Numbered from the stretch's first letter, positions 1 to 11,595 are shown. The stretch is DNA of 64,000 bases from Chelydra serpentina (GCA_037349315.1 JBAIAC010000057.1:3038001-3102000), one strand, 5' to 3'. Program-made: numbers and translations. Notes: generated from the sequence alone by a model not told the origin.

Positions 1-240
1 ATTATTATTATTCATTTATATTATAATAAACCTAGAGGCTCCTGTTAGACTCATACATACACATAGTGAGTCCCGTCCCCAAAGCGTTTACACTCTAAAT
101 CGACAAGACAGACAAAGAATGGGAAACAGAGACACAAACAGGGGAAAGGGCTTACTCAACGTCACACAGTGAATAGGAGGCAGATACGGGAATAGAACCC
201 AGGAGTCCTGGCTCACACACTTTCTCCACTGAGTGAGATC
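1..240 (-). repeat. MIR/CORE-SINE-like element
   Basis: Begins with ATT repeats and a decayed 'cctagagg' tail, and carries a cacacagtgaataggagg..gaacccaggagtcctgg segment. Read on the minus strand this is the usual MIR order of tRNA-like head, core and tail. The left end is cut by the window edge. Confidence 0.65.
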
Positions 241-590
241 TGTTTCACACTATCAATGGGATGGGAGGAGGTATTTTTCTGTAACCTTTTCACTCATGTG
301 GAAATGCCTCAATACGTAGCCTGAGGACTTAATGAACTGACCGGTGCTTCCCTTTCTATGGATTTTAACTCTGTCCCCATGCCCCATTTTGCATCGCTGG
401 GATGGTTGAACCTGTGCTATTCTGCACTCCTCTGATGCACATCCCCACCGCGGTGCTGCAGCCACAGAAGAGTTAAATAAAGACAGAGATGTTTTGGGGT
501 CTAGTCCCCTTTCTCAGCCAGAGACACAGAATGTGAGCGCCAGCTGGCCTGGCTGAAGGAGTGGCAGGCAGCAAAGATGTGGGCATTTGG
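241..590. other. Non-coding stretch, nothing recognised
   Basis: Short open frames here have no family resemblance. No repeat or RNA gene is recognised. Confidence 0.5.
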
Positions 591-598
591 TTGCCAGG

Positions 599-722
599 TA
601 GGGTGACCAGATGTCCCGATTTTATAGGGACAGTCCCGATTTTTGGGTCTTTTTCTTATATAGGCCCCTATTACCCCCTGCCCCTTGTCCCGATTTTTCA
701 CACTTGCTGTCTGGTCACCCTA
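599..722 (+). mobile_element. Non-autonomous hAT-type MITE, copy 1
   Basis: A 124-bp element with inverted ends TAGGGTGACCAG / CTGGTCACCCTA, flanked by the perfect 8-bp duplication ttgccagg (591-598 and 723-730). The 8-bp duplication is diagnostic of hAT-type transposition. It has no coding capacity. The interior holds the repeated phrase 'gtcccgatttt'. Confidence 0.88.
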
Positions 723-730
723 TTGCCAGG

Positions 731-2210
731 CCCCATGGTCTGGATAGGAGACATTTGTGAGTGTGGAAAGTTTCAGCCAGTAGAGGGCAGCAAAGCAGGA
801 CCCAACTCTGCCGCTCTCCCTTTAAAACCAAAATCCATTCCGGGCCTCCTGGTCTATGGGATCATGCGGTTTTGCGGGGGGAGGATTGGTCCTTGTGCAA
901 AAGGCCAGCACGAGTCCTTGACTAGGTTGGATTTAAGTGGGGGCCTCATGCTAATTTCTGCACAGGGGTGAATGTTGCCCTGGGAATAGCCCCATTGGGG
1001 GCAAGAAACCAAAAGTAGCCCTGGGGTGTTTCTCTTAAAATCTCCACCCCCCACCCCCTGTTCCCATTTCAAGCAGGGAGATTTGCTTTTTCCCGTCTCC
1101 CATATTAATTTCTGGACAACAGAACCCCTGGGTCAAAGGGGCCAATCTCTTCTCAACCCTGATCTTTCCCCTGCCCCCTCCTTAGCAGAGCCGAGCCATT
1201 CCGGGGGTGGGTCCGTTACAGGGTGACGTGGCCGTGTCCAGTGGGGGTTGTTTGCATGACGTCGTTTGCAATGCATGTGATGAAACACAGTCCCAGGGAC
1301 TAGGAGCCAATGTAAAGGGCAGGCCAAGTAAGCCACAGAGCTGTCCCGTGACAGGCGTTCAGATATCCGGGTGATGGGCACAGCACAGAAAACCTGAACA
1401 GAATCCCTGACTGTCCCTGATCGTCACCACAAGGCCCTGTGCTCTTTAAGGGCCCTGGCGCGTTTGTCTGTGGCCAGAACCACATCCCCCATCCCCCGTT
1501 CCAGTGGACAATATTTGCTGCTGTTTTTTTCCGCCCATGACAAATTAGACAAACCCCTCCCCCCTGCGAGCAAAACCCAGAGCCGCTTGCCCTGGCTGAA
1601 GAGCTTTTATTTGATGGTCTGTCACAGATCTCTTCCCCCGGAGGGGGTGCGCTGAGGTTTAACTACATCCTGACACAGACATTCTTCCCCCATCACGGGG
1701 AGAGCCTCGTGAACCTTCAGAAATGTTTTATAACTTCATCATGCCGCCCGAGGAATTCCAGCCCCTGTCACCCTGCTGGGTCTCGTGTGCTCAGAACCCG
1801 CTCCCCTCCCAGCTGATTTTGGGAGGGGGGGCTGTTTGCCATTCTCTCTCTAGGGCCCCCGGGCCATGGGGTGACATGAGGCCATTTCTCCTGCCTGATC
1901 TACCCCCCTGATTTTTGAGCCCTCTCAACCAGGATTTGTTTGGTTGCATGAGCCATCTCCTGCCCACATTGCTTCCTCTCCTGGGACCCCCAAAACTTCC
2001 CCAACCCCATGCTGGCCATTCTGACCTGGCCCTTAAGTATCCTTCCTCGCCAGCAATGCAGTCCTCCTCGGTCAGGTCTCTGGATCTCTGACTGACTCGC
2101 CTGCTGATCTGCAGCTTTGTCTGATTTGCTCCCTGAACTACTCCTTCCCCCGGAGTTCTCAGGTCTTTTCTCTGCCCCCTCTGAATTGTTCAGCACCAGA
2201 GTTACACCTA
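731..2210. other. Non-coding unique stretch
   Basis: Moderately GC-rich with pyrimidine tracts (for example 1030-1065 and 1550-1570). The open frames are short and unsupported. No repeat or gene is recognised. Confidence 0.5.
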
Positions 2211-2218
2211 GGGTGAGC

Positions 2219-2330
2219 AGATGTCCCCATTTTATAGGGACAGTCCCGATTTTTGGGTCTTTTTCTTATATAGGCTCCTATTACCCCCCACCCCATCCCT
2301 GTTTTTCACATTTGCTGTCTGGTCACCCTA
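2219..2330 (+). mobile_element. Non-autonomous hAT-type MITE, copy 2
   Basis: A 112-bp element with the TAGGGTGA... / ...TCACCCTA ends of copy 1, flanked by the perfect 8-bp duplication gttacacc (2211-2218 and 2331-2338). Confidence 0.88.
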
Positions 2331-2338
2331 GTTACACC

Positions 2339-3000
2339 AGGCTCACTCCTTGGTCCCTCCTCTCTGTCTCTCACTCTCGCCAGGCAGGCCTGGCTTTATG
2401 GGGCTCTTCTGGCCACTGAGAAGCCTCCTTGTCCAGGTTTTCTCATTGTTAGCCTGAGCAGACTGTCTCCAGGAAGCTGGGACGCCTGTGATGTTTCTCT
2501 CCCCCTGTCGCTCCCAGCCATGTTACGTCCGCTACCTAATAACTGCTCTGCTTTCACACTGGGCATATCACCATTTTTTATTATTATTTTTATGATGTCT
2601 TATAAAAGCCAGCGTTTCTGGGTTAATTGGCTTATCTGGCTTGCTTGTGGGTGCAGTTCTCTCCAGAGGCATTCTTGCATTCCTGCTGAATTCTGAGCAG
2701 GATCCATCCCATCGCAGTTCCCAATTATACCCACTAACGCCATGGACATGTTTATAAATGTGGACTAACTGCAGACATACCTTGTTCCCTGATTTCAGAC
2801 AGCTAATATGCACAGGAGGGGCTCATTAAAGCTAGCAGAGGGCCTGTGTGACTGGAATAAACTTGAGGACTGTTTGTTCTACCTATCGAGGTCTCAGACC
2901 TCTTGACTGCTTCTTCTTACAGTTTTTGTTTTAAATCCTGGTGCTCATGAAACTGAGCCGCAGACAATGCTGGTTGGGTTCAAACATAGCGCTATCAGGG
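2339..3000. other. Non-coding unique stretch
   Basis: Contains an AT-rich patch at 2572-2600. No exon or repeat is recognised. Confidence 0.5.
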
Positions 3001-3004
3001 TCCA

Positions 3005-3120
3005 TGCAAATTCCAGCCCTCTACCTCCACCAAAGCACTTCATTCCCAACCTGGAGTACCCCCTGCTATTTCAGCCCAAGACCTCTCTTCATACCCCAAA
3101 AGTGCAGCCACTTTTAGGAT
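3005..3120 (-). repeat. Degenerate copies of the dispersed ~70-bp minisatellite family
   Basis: Phrases such as ccctgctatttcagccc and cattcccaacctggag match the reverse complement of the dispersed family also seen at 10.7, 13.7, 15.2, 16.5-17.4 and 51.8 kb. About 1.5 decayed units are present. Confidence 0.4.
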
Positions 3121-4420
3121 GTGCACAAATGAGGAATGAGATGGACCCAACCCAACATTCGTTATGATTCAAGGCAGGACTGAACCCCAGCCTGAAGAGA
3201 TACTCATCCATATATCCTTTAGGCCACAGGTTCCTGGCTGGAAAGCATTTTGGAGGTTTCAATAGCTCTCCTGAGGGTATTCACACTTCTCCTATGCTCT
3301 CCCCTCTAGTCATTGTGTGGGTTCATAGATAGAGTGGTTTGAAAAGCCTTAGATGCCATCTGAGACTCACTGTGACAAAGCTAGGTAATTTAGCACTGAC
3401 TGTCCCACTCCCATATATTGGTGTCCTCTCCAAAAGCACTTAAAGGCTTAAGTAGGACTTAAGAGCTGCATGGGCCATGTTCTATCCCTCTGCACAGGGG
3501 TAAATTTCACTCCATGTGCATTAAAACTCAGAGCCAAACACAGCTCTGAATTCAGCCAGTGGCTTCAGCAATGCTAGACCTCTTTCTCCCATGGATCAGT
3601 CTAGCCTACGGTCCTCGCCCTAACCTGGGCATTGACTGCCTCTCTTTGCTGCATCTGTAAAGCCATGGTTAGTAGGTCCAACTTGAAGACAGCTTTCATT
3701 TTTCCAGTGTCACTTATCAGCTGGCACCTAGATACCATGGTGATGGGCACAGTAGAAATGCGACGGACAATAGACACAGGCTTCAGTGATGCATAACCCG
3801 TTGTGCCTGACCTCAGCAGAGGGATGAATCTCAGCCCACACTGAATAAAGGGTGAGCTGTCTTGGGTTAGGAAATGTTCTGAACGGGACGGTAGCTAGTT
3901 TTTCCATCACAAGAGAGGCCTTTTCAGTGTTTCCAATGAAGATGTTCTCATGAGACCCACTTCTTACAGGCTTCTTCCTGATACCAACGTATCATCCAGC
4001 GTTGCACAATCACATGGATGTCCTTAATGATACACCATATAATCGACTGCGCTGCTTAATTGGCGGAAACCTTTTTGCTGGCATTTTTAACGGTGGGTTT
4101 TTACCACTGGGGAACAACAAGCTCCCTTGTCAGGCATCGGTTCCCGAGCGCTCGATACTTCAGAAATGGAAAGAATGTGGTAAAAACGCAGGCAGAGAGG
4201 AGAGATGACTACAGGCAAATAAAGACCATAAAATGACTCACTGGAGTATTTTTCCTGCTGATTAGCCAGTTAACCAATTTTTTACCCTTCCCATTGGCAC
4301 AGTTCGCAAAAGCATCAGTGACGTGCCGTCTCTGGATGGATCGTTTCCATGTTACTAAACTTCCTGCACATACAGATCATCTTTAGTATGCACATTCCAT
4401 AGGTATACTGGTCCCTGGGA
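3121..4420. other. Non-coding unique stretch
   Basis: Several short frames are open on both strands, none resembling a known protein. No repeat is recognised. Confidence 0.5.
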
Positions 4421-4424
4421 TGGG

Positions 4425-4980
4425 GTGTGCTCCTCACACTCACCTTACAGGGGTTAACATAGGCCAATTAACCCAGTAGGCTGCAAACCTGGGCACATTT
4501 AGGCGGCTGCAGCCACTCTCCCTGGGACAAGGGAGAGAAAGGGATCTGGACCCAAGAAGGGTTTGTCCAGCAGACCCAGGAAATAGGGGAAGGGCGGAGG
4601 AGGCGAGCCTGGGACAGGTGAGGTCGGAAGTAATCCTGGGGAGTGACTCGTGGGAGTACAGACCTGAGCTGCTGGACACAGGGTTCTGGGCTGGAACCCA
4701 GTAAGGGGGCTCCGTCTGGGCAGTGAACTTGAAGCCTGTCCTGGACCATTCGTTCTAGCCGCTGAGATGGGAGACTTCGACAGCACCCCCGATGCGGAGG
4801 CCTGCTGTGAATTGGCTGGAGGGCTAAGCCACGAAGACAAGGCGCTGCAGCTCCTGGGGAGCAAGGGGCGGGCTGCAGAATGGGAGAGCAAGACGACGGG
4901 GGTTGGGCCTGCAGAGCTAATTCCCAGACGCGGCCAGAAGGAGGCAGCACTCCGGCCATGAGTCAAGGTCCCCATGGCAG
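4425..4980. repeat. Possible decayed multicopy repeat, unclassified
   Basis: A GC-rich block with unusually open frames on both strands (up to 163 codons on minus). It begins with gtgtgctcctcacactcac, which recurs exactly at 13622-13640. Phrases such as 'ctggaccattcgttctagccgctgag' style text recall a multicopy turtle sequence, but I cannot name the family. No retroviral or enzyme motif is readable, so I do not call it a gene. Confidence 0.3.
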
Positions 4981-4983
4981 TCC

Positions 4984-5095
4984 CAATGTATATAGTACAT
5001 TATCCTAGCCCCAGCTGGGATCAGGCACTAGGTGCTGCACAAACACAGAACAAAAAGACAGCCTCCTGCTCCGAGGCACTTACAAGCTCAGTACA
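4984..5095 (-). repeat. MIR-like tail fragment
   Basis: Contains ggcactaggtgctgcacaaacacag followed by gaggcacttacaagctc, the minus-strand tail of the MIR-like family that is seen complete at 57.3 and 58.3 kb. Confidence 0.6.
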
Positions 5096-5189
5096 CAGCA
5101 ACTTTCCTCCTCAAAGCCACATGGCTATAGATGAATCCATTTGTTGCTGAAGAGAGGAAGCTGGCATGCTGCACAGGAGAGGGAACAAG

Positions 5190-5600
5190 GCATCGGCGCT
5201 GGCTTCCCCTGGGCTCAGGGGGGTGTTCAGCCCCCTGTTCCAGTCCAGGCCCTGCCCCCACCCAACCCCTTCCCCCCATCCCCCACCCCGCCTCTTTCCC
5301 GCCCAGTTCCATCCCCTCCCCCCAGCGTGCCCCATCCCCACCCTCCCTCCCAGAGCCTCTAGCATGATCGTGGCGGGGGGGGGGGGAGGGGAACTGGTTG
5401 CCAGGGGGTGATAAGCACCCACTAATTTTTTTCTGTGGGTGCTCCAGGGCTGGAGCCTGTGGAAGAAGGGATGCACTGGCAAATTAAAAATATCCAAAAA
5501 AGGGCCAGACTTGTAAAAATGACAGGGACGAGGGGTAGGGACCAGACCAGTATGTGACATTTTAAAAAACAGACAAACTTGGCAGAGAAAGAAATATTGA
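5190..5600. repeat. Interspersed repeat with C-rich core and G run, unclassified
   Basis: A long C-rich, low-complexity block leads into a 12-G run near 5375 and then the phrase gataagcacccactaatttttttctgtgggtgctccag. I recall this combination as an abundant turtle interspersed repeat, but its class is uncertain. Open frames here (up to 165 codons on minus) are proline-rich artefacts of the C-rich tract. Confidence 0.45.
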
Positions 5601-5612
5601 TTTTCCAACTTC

Positions 5613-5822
5613 TTATTTCTCTCTCTGTGTGTGCGTATTATTCATGGAGGACAAGTTACCATAGTAAGTTGTTGCTAAAAAAAATAAATAAAAGGGCTTT
5701 AAGCCATTCCTTGTCCATGTCCCTTTAAGGGATTCCATAGCGCCCGGGTACCCCCCATCATCGTCTGAAAGGACCTGGAGACTCATTGTTGCAACCGCTA
5801 AAATTAAAAGCAGAATCCTCAT
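5613..5822 (-). other. Small minus-strand ORF with signal-peptide-like start
   Basis: From an internal Met at 5822 the frame reads MRILLLILAVATMSLQVLS, a good signal-peptide profile, then DDDGGYPGAMESLKG and on to a stop at about 5613. The remainder has no cysteine pattern or known domain. It could be a first exon of a small secreted peptide or chance. I recognise no family. Confidence 0.15.
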
Positions 5823-6136
5823 GTGTGTTCTCATTGGTTCCTGTTGTCTTTAATAAAACGTTAAACTCCTAGGAAGCGTCTCCTTTCCGTGCCGAGCAGT
5901 GTCCGCAGCCAGGCTGGGGCCATCAGCACAAGCCCATTGTCAGATTTCTCGTCCCTATTAGCGTTCGTGAGAACAAGGAGAGTCTTTTATTCATTAAGCC
6001 TGGAAAGTTTTTTTTCATGTGACTCTCCGTGACAGAAGCCTTTTGGTTTAGAGCTGCAGGCTTGCCACCCTGGGTATTCATGTTCTCTGCTGGTCCTCAA
6101 ACAGAGCTGGCCACTTGTGTGGTGATTCCAGGCTAA

Positions 6137-6730
6137 AAAAGATCTATTGGAATTGGAAAAAGTTCAAAAAAGAGCAACAAAAACGATTAGGGGTATGGAA
6201 CAGCTTCCGTATGAGGAGAGATTAAAAAGACCGGGGCTTTTTAGCTTGGAAAAGAGACGAGTAAGGGGGGATATGATAGAGGTCTATAAAATCATGACTG
6301 GTGTGGAGAAAGTGAATAAGGAAGTGTTATTTACTCCTTCTCGTAACACACGAACTAGGAGTCACCAACTGAAATTAATAGGCAGCAGGTTTAAAACAAA
6401 CAAAGAAGTATTTCTTCACACAACGCAGTCGAGCTGTGGAACTCCTTGCCAGAGGATGTTTGAAGGCCAAAACTATAACAGGGTTCAAAAAAGAACTAGA
6501 TAAATTAATGGAAGATAGGTCCATCAATGGCTATTAGCCTCGATGGGCACGGAGGGTGACCCTAGCATCTGTTTGCCAGAAGCTGGGAATGGGTGACAGG
6601 GGATGGATCACTTGATGATTCCCTGTTCTGTCCATTCCCTCTGGGGCACCTGACATTGGCCACTGTTGGAAGACAGGCTACTGGGCTAGATGGACCTTTG
6701 GTCTGACCCAGTATGGCCGTTCTTATGTTC
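6137..6730 (+). mobile_element. CR1 LINE, 3' end with ORF2 C-terminus
   Basis: The frame at 6147-6503 reads [28 protein letters not shown] text, the C-terminal segment downstream of the CR1 reverse transcriptase, with decay after about residue 100. A CR1 3' UTR follows, ending ...gtatggccgttcttatgttc. It is 5'-truncated, as is usual for LINE copies. Confidence 0.85.
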
Positions 6731-7029
6731 AAGTCTTTCCAACAGAGCCATGGGAACCTCAGCTATCTGAAGTGACTGGCGTTCACACCAGATCTTTTTC
6801 TGTTCCACCCCAGGTGGGTCTTGCGCTGAAAAGGACCCGAAGCAAAACCTTCTATTCAAACACATCTGCACTTGATGGGGTTGGCATCCAAACGAGGACC
6901 ATGATGCAGAGTTTGCAAACTGATCCCTCACTGAGCAGGTAGCATGGTCTGGTTTATCCATGGAGGTTAGCAGAGGCTCTCTTCTCTGACAGTTAAGGCA
7001 TTTTAAATAGCAGGAATAACGGTTCACGT

Positions 7030-7670
7030 AGATTCCAGACTTTTAAATCAGAAAGGGGCATTATATCAACTAGTTTGCTCTCCTGTATAACACAGGCCAG
7101 AGAATTTGCCTAAGTGGTTCTTGCTTGGAGCTCAGTAACATGAGGGTATTTTTTAGAGCAGCAGTTCTCAACCAGGGGCTGGGGTCCCCTGGGGGGCCGC
7201 AAGCAGGTTTCAGGGGGTCCACCAAAATGAACCAGAGAGCAGAGCCAGCGTTAGAGTTGCTGGGGCCAGGGCAGAAAGCTGAAGCCCGAGCCCTGGTGCT
7301 TGGGGCTGAACGCCGAAGGCCACGCAACTTAACTTCACGAGGTCCCCTGTGGCGTGGGGCCCTGGACAATTGCCCTGCTTGCTACCCCCCAAAGCTGGCC
7401 CTGGCTTTTCATCTACTGGATATGCAGAACAAGAGTTGTGGCACAGGTGGGCTGTGGAATTTTTATAGCATGTTTGCGGGGGGGGGGGGGGGGGCTCAGA
7501 AAGGAAAAGGTGGAGAATCCCTGTTTTAGAGAGACAGGCAAAGACTTATTTAAAGACTCCAAACATGAAGAATGCACCCCTGCCCTTGGTAACTCGCTCC
7601 AGTGCTTAATTACTCAAAGAGAAGTCGGGGTTTTCCTCCAAACTGAATCAAGAGAGAAGTTAGGTTGTTC
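7030..7670 (-). mobile_element. Older CR1 3' UTR fragment split by a hAT insertion
   Basis: The left part (7030-7158) has ctcctgtataacacaggccagagaatt. The right part (from 7524) continues with gagacaggcaaagacttatttaaagactcc and cccttggtaactcgctccagtgcttaattac. Both are adjacent CR1 3' UTR segments on the minus strand, separated only by the element at 7159-7523. Confidence 0.75.
7159..7523. mobile_element. Non-autonomous hAT (Charlie-like) element with perfect 8-bp duplication
   Basis: A 365-bp element with ends cagcagttctcaacc and ggtggagaatccctg (imperfect inverted ends of the CAGNGGTTCTCAACC type). It is flanked on both sides by ttttagag (7151-7158 and 7524-7531). The interior has a 17-G run at 7478-7494 and no transposase. 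It interrupts a CR1. Confidence 0.9.
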
Positions 7671-9150
7671 TCTCTCTCTGACATGAACACAGGTAACCCC
7701 ATGCAGGGCAGGAAAGGCTGTGAGAGGCCCAGGCAGCTAGGATATAGGATTCTCTCTTTTTCTAAGCACTGCACAGTCCCAGGGTCCTGAGTCTATGTTA
7801 TCAGCCACTAGGACGGGCAAAGGTTTGCAGCATTTATAGACCCCGGGAGTGGGGCAGCAGCGAATGCATGGTACCAGCCCCTGCCATTGAATGGATCCCC
7901 TGGCCGAATGTTATGCTAAATTAACGGGGTTTCCGATGGTGTTAAGGAAATACTAGCTCCCTGCCACTGGGAAGTGCCCCTAAAGGAGATGTTGCTAACA
8001 TCCCTCTGGTCCTGAGCCATGGAATCGTGAAGCTCTCTGAGCCTTATGGGAAAGCAATGCAAAGTACGAAGCATTCAGTCTAACGGCGGGATAATGGAGG
8101 GATTCCTTGCTTCTGACAGGGGTCAGGCCCCACACGGGATACGGGGGGACCTTCCCCCGCTAGACTCATCCAGGCGGCTCTGAAGGACTTTTTTACTGCC
8201 TTTGGGAACGCACCAGATTGAGGTAGAGATTAGCAAATATTTTCATCCTGGTTCCCTCAGGCCCCACCCATAAGCAAGCGCCTTACCCGTGGCAGCTCCC
8301 CCCTAATGATCACACTCGCCGCCCCCCCCCCCTTCCTGCAAATGGCTCGGTCAGAGCCCTGGATGGCAGCCTGCTGCAGAGGGACACAGCCACTTCCCAC
8401 CAGTGGGGCCAGCCCATGCCCAGCTCTTTGCAAAAGGAGGTTTATTGACCAAGCCCAGATTTGACTAGATTTGGCTTTGCTTTGAACTTTAACAAGAGAG
8501 GCTCCCGGCGCAAAGCACTCGGGGCCGTACACGTGGGTGACAAGTGAGATCCAGTTCCTGCGCTGCTCCAGAAAACAATGTCCACTTCCAGGGCAATAAT
8601 ACGGAAGGAAGGAAGGTGGCACCAAGGAAGAAAAAAGAAAAGCCCCCCCATCCCCCCCAGCCCCATTCCTAAGCCAACCTTTCTGTCTGGAAGGTATTAG
8701 TGTTTCACAGACCAAGAGGAAACGGTGATTTTTGGGGGTCCTGGTCTAATGGAAGGGGCGGAGTTGGCATCAATACTTTCCTTTTGTAGCTGCGCGGCAG
8801 ATAAACCACAGAGGAAGCATCTAAGGGACACCAGCCCTGCTCTCTTGGCAGGCAGCATCTCCGGAATCAAGAGAAATCCCCTTTTTGTGAGTTATGAAAG
8901 TGAAGAGGGTTTGGGGAGGGAAAGGAAGGAATTTCTTCGTTCCGGATAAGGTCACATTGAAAAAGGGCTTCTTCTCTCCTTAGCAGGTCGAGGGCATTTA
9001 CCCCACAACCGGAGTATTTATTTACTTTGCTTGCCTCTCTGCGGTTGGATGGGTTATTTCTGCAGGGCCCCGAGTGGCGTAAAATTCTGCCCCTTCCGGT
9101 GGATTATAGTTACCAGATCGACCCCTCTGCAGCATCTGGGCAGGCTACAA
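7671..9150. other. Non-coding unique stretch
   Basis: A short C run lies at 8321-8332. Frames up to 152 codons on minus (8257-8715) have no family resemblance. No repeat is recognised. Confidence 0.5.
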
Positions 9151-9345
9151 ACATTAATCAATTTATCCTCACAGCAAAGCATCCCTATCCCCATTTCACA
9201 GAGGGGAAGGGGAGGGCAGAGAGAGACTACGTGACTTGCCCAAGGTCACACAGGGAGTCTGTGCCAGAGAAGGGTATTGAATCCAAATCTCCTGAATCCC
9301 AGTCCAGGGTCTTAACCACCAGAACATCCTACCTGCCTAGCCAAT
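9151..9345 (-). repeat. MIR-like element
   Basis: Contains ccccatttcacagagggg, tgacttgcccaaggtcacacag and ttgaatccaaatctcctgaatccc, the classic minus-strand MIR order. Confidence 0.8.
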
Positions 9346-10660
9346 GCTGGGCAGATGCGGGAACAGGATGCTCCTGATATGCAGCTATGGTGCATTTGGC
9401 ATTCTCAGCCTGTAGCCCAGGTCGCAGGCTGGGGGAATGACAGGGTCTGAAATGGCAGTGGCCCACCCGAGCTGGGATGAGAGTCAGATAAGCCTGGATG
9501 CTCACTGCAAGGTGCTTGCAGGCTCCCCCTCCCTCCTGGGCCCCAGAAGAGGGCAGGCTGAGCTGACGTCTGGGATTCCTTGCAGGCGCCCTCCGAGGTC
9601 AGGCTGCCTCTGCACCCTCACATGTCCTAGTCTGCATTGGTATTGGGGGGAGGCTCAGCCCGAGAAGGGACTGTCCATACCATGGGCTCCCTAAGGGGCT
9701 GTGCAGTGTAAGGGAGGGGAGGGCACAGTCCCATGTGTGCAGTGACAGGCGGCTAAACCATAAAAGAGCAGAGCCAGGCCCTTTACCCTGTTTTCTGGAT
9801 GCCGTATTTCCTGTACCCCTGCCTGTGGTCGCCCTTCATCCCACAAAGGGCATATAGCCCTCTTCCCTCTCCTGTCGTCATGCACAAAGGGCTGGCTTCC
9901 CACTGACCCAGGCCAACCCTCAGCTCTACGGTGGGGTGTGAGTAACCGGATTTCTTCAGAGTTGACCTGCTTCTCAGGCTAGGAGACCTTGGGATGGTGC
10001 CTTTGCCATACGCATTCACCTGCTAGGAAGGAACTCAGCACCCAGCTCTACCCACTCCCTTCTCCCCAACCCGCCTTGTCCCGCACGGTTCCTTCGTCCC
10101 ACTGGCACGGACGCGCTGCAGACGGATCCAAAACTTGATCCTCAGTGGATGGTAATTGTTAGCCAGGAGAAAAACAAACCCAGGGTTTGACCTCATATCA
10201 TATTGAAATAGTCTGGCCGCTGTGGAATTCTTGGCTTCTGTGAAATCCAATCTGGCTGCAGATTCTTGGCATTTTTCATCAAATATAGCTCATCTGTCAC
10301 TCTCTTTGATTCTGATTGAAATATAATTTGTTTTACAGGTGGGGAGAACAGCGGGTCTGAGGGCAGCGGCGGGATCAGATCTGGGCTGATAATGTTTGAT
10401 CTGGAAGTTCAGTGCAAAGAGGAGTTTTGCTGAGTTAATTTTCATCATTTGTCTCCCTCCTTTTATTTTTAAATGGGTTCGCGCTAGGAAATCCCATAGT
10501 AGAAAGAGAATTTTGCATCTGTGTGGATGCATCCTCTGAGGGTCCCAGGCTGGTTAACGAGGACTTCTAAATCAAGGGTGACATTGGTGTTCATGCTGGA
10601 CCGCTAGCAATTCCTAATCTGAGCAGAGATCTCTGCCAAGACACTGAAGTCCTCCTCTGC
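9346..10660. other. Non-coding unique stretch
   Basis: No exon or repeat recognised. AT-rich at 10260-10330 and 10400-10480. Confidence 0.5.
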
Positions 10661-10679
10661 AAGGTCAGCCTGTTATTCG

Positions 10680-10925
10680 ATCCCTCATCCCTGTGTAAAT
10701 TTGCCAGCCCTGGCCAACACCCTATTCCTGGGTCCAGCAGAGCTCTGCCCATGAAAGTCAAGCTTCATCTGCAGACGCCACTGCTATTCCATCCTTGGGG
10801 TTCCCCACCCAGCTCGGGCCATGCAGCTCCATCCCAAACTGGAGCACCCCGGCTATTCCATTCCCGGGATCTGCACACTCAGCTCTGCCAATGCACCACC
10901 ATCCTGTCCCATTTCTAACCACTGC
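10680..10925 (-). repeat. Three degenerate units of the ~70-bp minisatellite family
   Basis: gccactgctattccatcc, ccccggctattccattcc and cagctctgccaatgc recur at about 70-bp spacing. They match the reverse complement of the 16.8-17.4 kb array. Confidence 0.6.
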
Positions 10926-10971
10926 CACCTCTGGCTTGCCTGGTGACTGTTGACCATGGCGTTCTCAAAGG

Positions 10972-11034
10972 GACCTCAGGAGGTCATCTAGTCCAACCCC
11001 CTGCTCAACACAGGACCTAATCCTTATCTGGAGA
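10972..11034 (-). repeat. CR1/SINE tail fragment
   Basis: ggacctcaggaggtcatctagtccaaccccctgctcaac is the reverse complement of the tail carried by the SINE at 51646-51824. Confidence 0.65.
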
Positions 11035-11036
11035 TT

Positions 11037-11117
11037 ATATACATATATATATATACACACACACAGGAGAGAGAGAGAGAGAGAGATACTGTATTATCTG
11101 GAGAGAGAGAGAGATAT
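11037..11117 (+). repeat. Compound microsatellite (TA)n-(CA)n-(GA)n
   Basis: A run of TA, then CA, then GA dinucleotides, interrupted by tactgtattatctgg. It separates two CR1-derived pieces. Confidence 0.9.
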
Positions 11118-11450
11118 ATGGAGATTTAAAAGACTGGGACTTTTCAGCTTAGAAAAGAGACGACTAAGGGGGGATATGATAAAGGTCTATAAATAATGAA
11201 TGATGTGGAGACAGTAAATAGGGAAGTGTTATTTACTTCTTCGCATAACATAAGAACCAGGGGTCACCCAATTAAATGAATAGGCAACAGGTTTAAAACA
11301 AACACCAGGAAGTATTTCTTCACACAACGCATAGTCAATCTGTGGAACTCCTTGCCAGGGGATGTTGTGAAGGCCAAAAGTCTAACTGGGTTAAAAAAAG
11401 AATTAGATAAATTCATGGAGGATAGGTCCATCAATGGCTATTAGCCAAGA
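11118..11450 (+). mobile_element. CR1 LINE 3' fragment
   Basis: ggggatatgataaaggtctataaa ... ggaactccttgccaggggatgttgtgaaggcc ... aggataggtccatcaatggctattagcc parallels the copy at 6137-6730, truncated at both ends. Confidence 0.85.
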
Positions 11451-11595
11451 GGATCAGGGATGTCACCCCAAACACAGCAGTCCCTTGTTCAGATTTTAAG
11501 AGAGACAAGCCCTTCTGTTTGTGCCCGCATGGAAAAGCTTGGCAGCGAGAACTGTCAGGGTTCAGAGAACAGGAGGCCAATTACAAGAACCTGAT

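Noticed and set aside
599..722. Tc1/mariner-type reading of the MITE with TA target site
   Set aside because: TA does flank the gggtgacc core, but the duplicated ttgccagg outside it, repeated at other copies with other 8-mers, shows that TA belongs to the element and the duplication is 8 bp (hAT).
5111..5608. 165-codon minus-strand proline-rich frame
   Set aside because: Built on a C-rich low-complexity interspersed repeat; no domain.
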